From assembly GCA_002393705.1 (NCBI GenBank), contig DGTH01000077.1:1-24062 (forward strand): a DNA stretch of 24,062 nucleotides. The letters run 5' to 3'. The position numbers were made by a program, and so were the translations under genes. The notes below the pieces were generated by a model. It worked only from the letters and a program-made list of their open reading frames with translations, was not told the DNA's origin and did not search any database. This stretch comes from Prevotella sp. UBA4341. GTDB lineage: Bacteria; Bacteroidota; Bacteroidia; Bacteroidales; Bacteroidaceae. Numbering within the stretch: the first letter of the stretch is position 1; each line of letters begins with the position of its first letter. Of the stretch, positions 16,952 to 22,756 are shown piece by piece.

Positions 16952-16977
16952 ATCGTAAATCTCAAATCTCAAATGAA
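16943..16977 (+). repeat. 7-bp repeat tract at iorA/iorB junction
   Basis: AAATCGT occurs twice, then AAATCTC twice, then AAATGAA. The iorA stop (16949-16951) and the iorB start codon (16973-16975) both fall inside the tract. The A-rich, hardly self-complementary leader ends directly at the ATG; no Shine-Dalgarno sequence is present. Confidence 0.9.
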
Positions 16978-17548
16978 AAAAGACATCATCCTGTGTGGAG
17001 TAGGGGGCCAGGGCATCCTCTCCATTGCAACCATTATAGGCGAGGCAGCCATGAACGACGGCCTCTACATCAAGCAGGCCGAGGTTCACGGCATGTCGCA
17101 GCGTGGCGGTGACGTACAGTCGAACCTTCGCCTTTCGTCCGCCCCTATTCAGAGTGACCTTATTCCCTTAGGGGCTGCTGACGTTATCATCTCCATGGAG
17201 CCTATGGAGGCATTGCGTTATCTGCCCTTCTTGTCAGAGAACGGGTGGATTATCACCTCAAGCACGCCGTTCGTCAACATTCCCAACTATCCCGACATTG
17301 AGACTATCAAGGCCGATCTGCAGCAGTTGCCTCATGTTATCATGCTCGACATTGAGCAGTCTGCCAAGGACAATGGCGTGCCTCGCTCTGCCAATGTTAT
17401 TCTGTTAGGTGCTGCCCAGAAAGCTCTCGGCATAGAGTACGAGAAGCTGGAAGATGCCATTCGCAGCGTCTTTGGCCGTAAGGGCGAGGCCGTGGTCGAG
17501 GCCAACCTGAAGGCACTGGCTCTTGGGAAAGTGAAGAGTGAAGAATGA
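16973..17548 (+). CDS. iorB: Indolepyruvate ferredoxin oxidoreductase, beta subunit
   Basis: The 191-residue product is the gamma-type small subunit of 2-oxoacid:ferredoxin oxidoreductases. It shows GVGGQGILSIATIIGEAA near the N-terminus, QAEVHGMSQRGGDVQSNLR (CoA/2-oxoacid site region of the family) and ISMEPMEALRYLPFL. It partners IorA, which lies directly upstream. Both its start and its stop (17546-17548) lie inside 7-bp repeat tracts. Length is normal for the family. Confidence 0.95.
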   Translation: MKKDIILCGVGGQGILSIATIIGEAAMNDGLYIKQAEVHGMSQRGGDVQSNLRLSSAPIQSDLIPLGAADVIISMEPMEALRYLPFLSENGWIITSSTPFVNIPNYPDIETIKADLQQLPHVIMLDIEQSAKDNGVPRSANVILLGAAQKALGIEYEKLEDAIRSVFGRKGEAVVEANLKALALGKVKSEE

Positions 17549-17609
17549 ATAGTGAAGAATCAATCGAAAATCGTAAATCCGTAAATCGTAAATCCGTAAA
17601 TCGTAAATG
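17531..17609 (+). repeat. Composite 7-bp repeat tract, iorB/aminotransferase junction
   Basis: The first part is built of GTGAAGA, GTGAAGA, ATGAATA and GTGAAGA. After ATCAATC and GAAAATC, five GTAAATC-type units follow (17573-17609), two pairs being separated by one extra C. The iorB stop (17546-17548) and the aminotransferase ATG (17607-17609) are both inside the tract, which is the whole intergenic region. No Shine-Dalgarno sequence is seen. Confidence 0.9.
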
Positions 17610-18929
17610 TCAAAGGCTCCTATTAAGAAAGAGATAGTCGATAGGCTCATCAGCGAGTTAGGCATCGTTGATTTTGCCAAGGCCACTATTCGTGAGGTCA
17701 AGCAGGTGGCAGCCAAGGCTGAACAGGCTTCGGGCGTAGAGTTTATCAAGATGGAAATGGGTATTCCCGGTCTTCCTGCCGCCCAGGTTGGCGTCGATGC
17801 ACAAATCAAGGCCCTTCAGGATGGCATTGCCCATTCTTATCCAGACATTCAGGGTGCTCCGCTGTTGAAGCAGGAGGCCTCCCGCTTCGTTCAGGCTTTC
17901 ATCGGTGTCGATGTGGCTCCCGAGTGCTGCGTCCCCGTCAGTGGTTCCATGCAAGGCACTTTTGCCTCCTTCCTTACCTGCTCGCAGTGTGAGCCCAAGA
18001 AGGATACCGTCCTCTTCATCGACCCGGGCTTCCCCGTACAGAAGATGCAACTGCAGGTCATGGGCGTGAAGTACGAAACCTTCGACGTCTATGACTTCCG
18101 TGGCGAGAAGCTGGGGCCGAAGCTGGAGAGCTACCTCCGGCAGGGCAACATTTGTGCCATCGTCTATAGCAACCCCAACAATCCTTCATGGATTTGCCTG
18201 AACGAGGCCGAGCTGCAGGCCATCGGTCTCTTGGCTACGAAGTACGATGCTGTCGTCATGGAGGATCTGGCCTACTTCGCCATGGATTTCCGCAAGAACC
18301 TCAGCACGCCTTTCCAGCCCCCTTATCAGGCCACCGTTGCCCGCTATACTGACAACTACATGTTGCTCATTTCTGGCAGCAAGGCCTTCAGCTATGCCGG
18401 CGAGCGCATTGGCGTAGTGTGTATCAGCAACCATTTGTTCCATCGTCATTTTGACGCCTTGGCCCGTCGTTACGAGGGGCTGCCCTTCGGTCTGGTGTTC
18501 TCCACCCGCATGCTCTATGCGCTCTCCAGCGGAACCAGCCACAGTGCTCAGTACGCCTTGGCTGCCATGCTCAAGGCGGCGTCCGACGGAACTTACGACT
18601 TCCGCCGTGAGGTCAGCGTCTATGGTGAGCGTGCCCACAAGCTCAAGGAGATTTTCCTGCGTCACGGCTTCACCATTGTCTATGATAAGGACCTCGACGA
18701 ACCCATCGCCGATGGTTTCTACTTCACCATAGGCTATCCGGGCCTTACCAGCGGACAGCTGGCCCATGAGCTGATGTACTACGGTGTCAGCGCCATTTGC
18801 CTTGTCACCACAGGCTCCCACCAGGAGGGGCTCCGCGTCTGTACCTCGTTTATAGAGGACCACCAGTACGCGCAGCTCGACGAGCGCATGGCGCTTTTTG
18901 CCGCAGCTCACCCGGTGCCCGCACATTAA
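17607..18929 (+). CDS. Class I/II pyridoxal-phosphate aminotransferase
   Basis: The 440-residue product is a fold-type I aminotransferase. It has YPDIQGAPLLKQEASRF, SGSMQGTFASF (cofactor phosphate loop), YSNPNNPSWICLNEAEL, VMEDLAYFAMDFR and ISGSKAFSYAGERIGVV, with the Schiff-base Lys at about residue 259. It starts inside the repeat tract after iorB and is almost certainly co-transcribed with iorAB. From this context I infer that it interconverts aromatic amino acids and the arylpyruvates used by IorAB, which would complete a route between amino acids and aryl-CoA acids. The substrate is not proven by sequence. An alternative is a broad-specificity aminotransferase. Confidence 0.9.
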   Translation: MSKAPIKKEIVDRLISELGIVDFAKATIREVKQVAAKAEQASGVEFIKMEMGIPGLPAAQVGVDAQIKALQDGIAHSYPDIQGAPLLKQEASRFVQAFIGVDVAPECCVPVSGSMQGTFASFLTCSQCEPKKDTVLFIDPGFPVQKMQLQVMGVKYETFDVYDFRGEKLGPKLESYLRQGNICAIVYSNPNNPSWICLNEAELQAIGLLATKYDAVVMEDLAYFAMDFRKNLSTPFQPPYQATVARYTDNYMLLISGSKAFSYAGERIGVVCISNHLFHRHFDALARRYEGLPFGLVFSTRMLYALSSGTSHSAQYALAAMLKAASDGTYDFRREVSVYGERAHKLKEIFLRHGFTIVYDKDLDEPIADGFYFTIGYPGLTSGQLAHELMYYGVSAICLVTTGSHQEGLRVCTSFIEDHQYAQLDERMALFAAAHPVPAH

Positions 18930-18959
18930 CATGAACATTCCCCCCAAAAGTCAGAGGCT

Positions 18960-21425
18960 ATGAACAGAAGACCGATTTGCTTGCTCAGTGTGTTTTTACT
19001 CCTGCTTGTCGTCCAGGCAAGGGCCGACGAGTCGGTACGTCGGTTTGTCGTTTACAATGCCTCTAACGGTTTGGCGGACAACAGTGCTCAAAGCATTGTC
19101 TGCACAAAGACTGGCCGCATGGTGGTTACCACCATCGGCCATATTAATTTTTACGACGGCATGTCGTTCTTCCACGTCAATCCGCGCTTGGAGACGAAGT
19201 ACCCGCTGCCCAACTACAGCGGATATTACCACCCTTACTTCGACAGGTACCACCACCTGTGGCTCAAAGACAAGCACTCCGTGACGTGTGTCAACCTGAC
19301 CGTCGAGCAGTTTGTCGTCAACATCGACTCGGTGTTTGCTTCCTATGGCGTGCAGGGTAAGCTCGACGATATGTTTGTCGATGACGACGGCTGTCTCTGG
19401 ATGTTGCACGCTGACTCCATCCGCAGCAGCGAGAAGCTCCGCGCCGTTCCCGTGCTGAAGGGGCAGGAGCTGCAGGACCTGGCCGAGTGGGACGATAAGG
19501 AGCTCCTGCTGTTCTACGGCAATGGCGAGGTGGTTGGCTTCGACCTCCTTTCTATGAAGCAGCTCTACCGCGTGCCTGCCTACAGTGCTGCCGAGGCCCG
19601 GCGCTACCACCGCACGTCGCTGGTCAAGCGCTACAACGATACGTACCTGCAGCTGCGCGACGGACAGAAGGAGAGCGTCCTGCTACAGTTCGACGTGAAG
19701 ACACGCCGCTGGACTACGCTGCTGACGTTACCCTACAAGATGAACAACCTGAAGGTTCATAAGGACATGCTTTACATTGCCACCGAGTACGGCTACTGGA
19801 CCTACGACATGCTGACTGGCGAGAAGCAGCACGTAGAGCAGCTCGTCCTGACTGACGGCCGCACGCTGCTCACTGACGTCAACACCATCGAGTTTGACCG
19901 TCAGGGTGGCATGTGGTTAGGCACGGAGCGCCGAGGCCTGCTTTATGCCAAGCCCTACACGTCGCCCCTCCACTCCTATGGCTGGAGTACGCCAGAGGCC
20001 CGGCGCTACTACCAGCTGTTAGAGCAGCAGCCACCTTCGCCTACGGAGTACAAGGGCGAGGCCGTCAACTGCGTGCTTACCGACAGCCGCTCCTGGACCT
20101 GGGTGGGCAAGCGCAACGGCTTGTGGCTTTACCGCCCCGGACAGTCGGAACCGCAGGTGTTCACCGTCCGCGACGGCATGTTCAACGACGTCATCCATTC
20201 GGTGGTTGAAAGTCACTACCACGACATCTGGGTAAGCACCAGTTACGGCATTTCCTGCCTTGATATAGAAGACGGCGAGCTGAAGACCATCAACAGCTAT
20301 AACCATACAGACAACGTGCCCAATGAGTCGTTCGTCAACGGGCGGGCCATGGTGCTCGACGACGGCACCGTCATTATGCAGTCGCTCGACCACATCGTAG
20401 CCTTCAACCCCAACCATTTCCGCTCGCCCACTGCTTACCGCGACTTCCGCTTCTACCCCAAGCTCACGCGTCTTATGGTCAACGGTACGCTGGTCAACTA
20501 CGACACCGAGCTTGACGGACTGCGCATCCTCGACCGCGCCATTACCCGCACGGACCACATCGACGTTGATTACCGCCACAACTCGCTCTCGCTGGTCTTC
20601 TCAGGCCTCAACTACTTCCGGCCTCTGCAGACCTACTTCCGCTATCGGGTTCCTGAGCTGGATGAGCAGTGGCGCGTGCTGTCCTACTTTAACTCTAACG
20701 GGCTGGTTGATGAGCACGGACTCCTCCACCTCGCCCTGACAGCCCTCAACCCTGGTACTTACCACATTGAGATGCAGGTCTCCATGTACCCCGACGTGTG
20801 GGTGCAGGAGCCCTTTGTCTGGACGGTCAACGTCAGCCAGCCTTGGTGGCGCACCACGGGTGTCTATCTTACGTTGGCGCTCATTGCCTTCGTTCTGCTC
20901 ATTGTCAATGTCTATTGGCTCTTGCGTAACAACAAGCTCCGTCTGCGCCGCAACGCCAGCGAGCAGGAGGTGCTGCGCCAGCTACGCATTCTCATTCACC
21001 GTTGCGACGGACTGGCCGGCGAATCCTTCTCGCCGCTGCGCGACGCCCAGTTTGAGGGCAGTACCACGAGTGTCCACAGCGAGGAGTTCATGGGTGTCAT
21101 GCTGCGGGTTATTCCCTACATGAAGCAATACCCGGAAGGCTCGCTCTCGGTGAGCGACATTTGCCGTGCCTGCAACCTGAACTACGTCGGCTTCCTGGAA
21201 CTGTTCTCGAAGAACATTGCCAAGAAGTCGCACGAACTGGCCCGCCGCTTGCGTCTGCAGCAGGGAGCCGTCATGCTTCGTCAGAGTGATAAGCTGATTG
21301 AGGACGTTGCCGAGGAGTGCGGTTTCTCTACGCCCAATTACTTTGCGGTGTGCTTCCGTCGCATGTATAAGGTGTCGCCCTTAGAGTACAGGCATCACCC
21401 AACACCCATCACCCAGCACCCATAA
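18960..21425 (+). CDS. Propeller-TM-AraC membrane regulator lacking kinase
   Basis: The 821-residue product starts with a signal peptide (MNRRPICLLSVFLLLLVVQA). The periplasmic part has two-component-regulator propeller repeats (NGLADNSAQSIVCTKTGRM, DRQGGMWLGTERRGLL, WTWVGKRNGLWLYRP, DIWVSTSYGISCLD) and then a Y_Y_Y domain (about 540-630). One membrane segment follows at about 633-655 (VYLTLALIAFVLLIVNVYWLL). A cytoplasmic AraC-type double helix-turn-helix lies at about 727-810 (SVSDICRACNLNYV; LIEDVAEECGFSTPNYF). Classical Bacteroidetes hybrid systems carry a histidine kinase and a receiver between membrane and AraC domain; here only some 70 residues lie between them and no kinase or receiver motif is seen. 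It sits 30 bases after the aminotransferase gene. The last residues (PTPITQHP) come from a 7-bp repeat. Confidence 0.85.
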   Translation: MNRRPICLLSVFLLLLVVQARADESVRRFVVYNASNGLADNSAQSIVCTKTGRMVVTTIGHINFYDGMSFFHVNPRLETKYPLPNYSGYYHPYFDRYHHLWLKDKHSVTCVNLTVEQFVVNIDSVFASYGVQGKLDDMFVDDDGCLWMLHADSIRSSEKLRAVPVLKGQELQDLAEWDDKELLLFYGNGEVVGFDLLSMKQLYRVPAYSAAEARRYHRTSLVKRYNDTYLQLRDGQKESVLLQFDVKTRRWTTLLTLPYKMNNLKVHKDMLYIATEYGYWTYDMLTGEKQHVEQLVLTDGRTLLTDVNTIEFDRQGGMWLGTERRGLLYAKPYTSPLHSYGWSTPEARRYYQLLEQQPPSPTEYKGEAVNCVLTDSRSWTWVGKRNGLWLYRPGQSEPQVFTVRDGMFNDVIHSVVESHYHDIWVSTSYGISCLDIEDGELKTINSYNHTDNVPNESFVNGRAMVLDDGTVIMQSLDHIVAFNPNHFRSPTAYRDFRFYPKLTRLMVNGTLVNYDTELDGLRILDRAITRTDHIDVDYRHNSLSLVFSGLNYFRPLQTYFRYRVPELDEQWRVLSYFNSNGLVDEHGLLHLALTALNPGTYHIEMQVSMYPDVWVQEPFVWTVNVSQPWWRTTGVYLTLALIAFVLLIVNVYWLLRNNKLRLRRNASEQEVLRQLRILIHRCDGLAGESFSPLRDAQFEGSTTSVHSEEFMGVMLRVIPYMKQYPEGSLSVSDICRACNLNYVGFLELFSKNIAKKSHELARRLRLQQGAVMLRQSDKLIEDVAEECGFSTPNYFAVCFRRMYKVSPLEYRHHPTPITQHP
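21393..21420 (+). repeat. 7-bp repeat tract in convergent gene ends
   Basis: Four units occur: CATCACC, CAACACC, CATCACC and CAGCACC. It encodes the C-terminal tail of the AraC-type regulator and, on the other strand, the last residues and stop codon (21409-21411) of the T9SS-plug-like gene. The two genes overlap tail-to-tail by 17 bases inside this tract. Confidence 0.85.
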
Positions 21426-22659
21426 AGTTTAGCTGCCGGAAGCCCACTAAGCGCCACGTGCGCTCTCCCGAACCTTTGTAATAGACGTATGCCTGGTAGG
21501 CATTCTCCGTCTGGTAGAAGCTGCCCTCCGTGGGGGCAGCCAGGCTGGTGCCGTCGGCGTGTCTCAGCCGGTATTCGTAGTTGTAGTAGCCCTGCTTCTG
21601 CCAGATGGCAGCCCGGTAGCATCCGCCCTCTGCGTCGTACGTCATGCGGTAGGCGTCAGGGTCGGTGCTTGTAGCCCAGAGGCCGCTCACCACGACGTCT
21701 GTGCCGGCGGGCAGGGGCGGCATCTTCAGTTCGTAGTTGACGCGCACGTAGTCGCACGTAGTGCTGATTTCCCAGTTGTCGCTGTTCCTGATGACGAAGG
21801 CTCCGTTGGCGTCTGGGTCGGTCAGGTAGTTTCTGCGGGCCTCGTCGGCAAAGGGATAGGCATTGTAGGCCCTGCCATCCCACATCATGCGCGCAAGCCC
21901 CATGGTGGTGTGGCTTACGTCGAGCGTCTCAAACTTCCGGTATTCGTTGCCGGCCGGAAATATCAGGCTCCGGCAGTGCTCCCAGCGCATCTCGCTGAGG
22001 CTCAGGGCGTCGGGCCTGGGGTTCACCACGGCCTCCTGCCACTGCTGGTTCTTCGTCACCACGGTGTAGAGCTGCTCCTCAGGGTTGGTCACGCTGAGGG
22101 CCGCGTGATTCAGCGCCATGCGCAGCTGCTGGTGGCTGTGGTTCGAGTCGGTGTCCGTGTTGGTGGTAGCTGTCAGTGCCAGCCCGGCCGCGTTCTCACA
22201 TATCATGAAGCGCACCTCGGCTACCGCCTGGCCCGTCTCCTCGTCGGTTATCAGCACGCGGTAGTTGCCGCTCAGCTTCAGCCCCGTCTGTTCGTTCGGC
22301 ACGCTCAGCTCGTAGTGGTAGTAAGGTTGCGTGGTGTTCATGCTGGGGGCGTAGTCCTCAATAGGCAGGTCGTTGAAGCCTTCGAGCCAATCTACGTCAA
22401 ACAGCTCCGTGCTCGTCTGCCAGTCGGCTTCACAGTGTTCTACGTGGTAGCTCATGGGGTGGTAGTCGTGGCCCATGCGGTCGAAGCTGATGTTCACCCG
22501 GTCGTCCGTGCCCTGGTTGATGACGGGCGGCACGAGCCAGTTCGCGTTAGCCCTCACCTGCAAGCCGTTGATGTTGCGGTCGAAGGTCATTTGCTGCGCC
22601 TGCAGCGTGGTAATACCTATTATATATAATAAGGTATAGAGTACAATTCTTCTTTTCAT
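21409..22659 (-). CDS. DUF5103 / type IX secretion plug-like protein
   Basis: The 416-residue product has a signal peptide (MKRRIVLYTLLYIIGITTLQ before AQQ). It matches the DUF5103 family, whose N-terminal domain is known as the T9SS plug domain: NINGLQVRANANWLVPPVI, RMGHDYHPMSYHVEHCEADW, LFDVDWLEGFNDLPIEDY and PNEQTGLKLSGNYRVLI. Beyond the plug domain it has beta-rich repeats ending in YYNYEYRLRHADG and a final EGSFYQTENAYQAYVYYK. Plug proteins close the periplasmic side of the T9SS translocon pore in characterised systems; that role here is an inference. The frame continues upstream to 22746, but the ATG at 22659 gives the signal peptide and follows a promoter directly. It converges on the AraC-type regulator. 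Confidence 0.88.
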   Translation of the reverse strand: MKRRIVLYTLLYIIGITTLQAQQMTFDRNINGLQVRANANWLVPPVINQGTDDRVNISFDRMGHDYHPMSYHVEHCEADWQTSTELFDVDWLEGFNDLPIEDYAPSMNTTQPYYHYELSVPNEQTGLKLSGNYRVLITDEETGQAVAEVRFMICENAAGLALTATTNTDTDSNHSHQQLRMALNHAALSVTNPEEQLYTVVTKNQQWQEAVVNPRPDALSLSEMRWEHCRSLIFPAGNEYRKFETLDVSHTTMGLARMMWDGRAYNAYPFADEARRNYLTDPDANGAFVIRNSDNWEISTTCDYVRVNYELKMPPLPAGTDVVVSGLWATSTDPDAYRMTYDAEGGCYRAAIWQKQGYYNYEYRLRHADGTSLAAPTEGSFYQTENAYQAYVYYKGSGERTWRLVGFRQLNFMGAG

Positions 22660-22664
22660 TGGGG

Positions 22665-22696
22665 CAAAGGTACGAATAAGTGAAGAGAAAACCAAA
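22665..22696 (-). promoter_or_regulatory. Promoter for T9SS-plug-like gene, apparently leaderless
   Basis: On the minus strand TTTG (22696-22693) and TACCTTTG (22672-22665) are spaced by 20 bases, an ideal match to the Bacteroidetes consensus. The -7 box ends only 5 bases before the ATG at 22659, so the transcript should start at or next to the start codon. The -33 box lies in the arm of an inverted repeat. Confidence 0.7.
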
Positions 22697-22710
22697 TTTT
22701 TTTGGTTTTC
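22687..22710. repeat. Perfect inverted repeat over the -33 box
   Basis: The arms GAAAACCAAA (22687-22696) and TTTGGTTTTC (22701-22710) are perfectly complementary around a TTTT loop. The left arm contains the -33 TTTG of the promoter. It could be an operator, or an AT-rich hairpin; no long U-run follows on either strand, so a terminator is less likely. Confidence 0.7.
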
Positions 22711-22720
22711 TTGAGCGTGA

Positions 22721-22752
22721 GTACCTTCGCCGTCTTTTGACGGCAAAGGTAC
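22721..22752. repeat. 14-bp stem inverted repeat next to IS66 end
   Basis: The arms at 22721-22734 (GTACCTTCGCCGTC) and 22739-22752 (GACGGCAAAGGTAC) surround a TTTT loop, with a single mismatch at the eighth pair that becomes a U-G wobble in minus-strand RNA. The right arm holds a second copy of the -7 box TACCTTTG (minus strand, 22751-22744). Four bases separate it from the presumed IS66 end. Confidence 0.7.
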
Positions 22753-22756
22753 AAAT

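Noticed and set aside
17573..17609. Possible CRISPR or iteron origin in the GTAAATC tract
   Set aside because: Units are 7 bp without spacers, and no replication or Cas gene is near; it is a simple tandem repeat.
18186..18947. Minus-strand open frame of 253 codons
   Set aside because: Shadow of the aminotransferase gene, whose motifs are unambiguous.
21559..22629. Plus-strand open frame of 356 codons
   Set aside because: It lies antisense to the T9SS-plug-like gene; its Val/His/Gly-rich translation has no motif and reflects codon bias of the real gene.
22660..22746. N-terminal extension of the plug-like protein to 22746
   Set aside because: It would run through the promoter boxes and hide the signal peptide; the ATG at 22659 fits better.
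22721..22752. Rho-independent terminator
   Set aside because: The stem is strong but no U-run follows on either strand; it is listed only as an inverted repeat.
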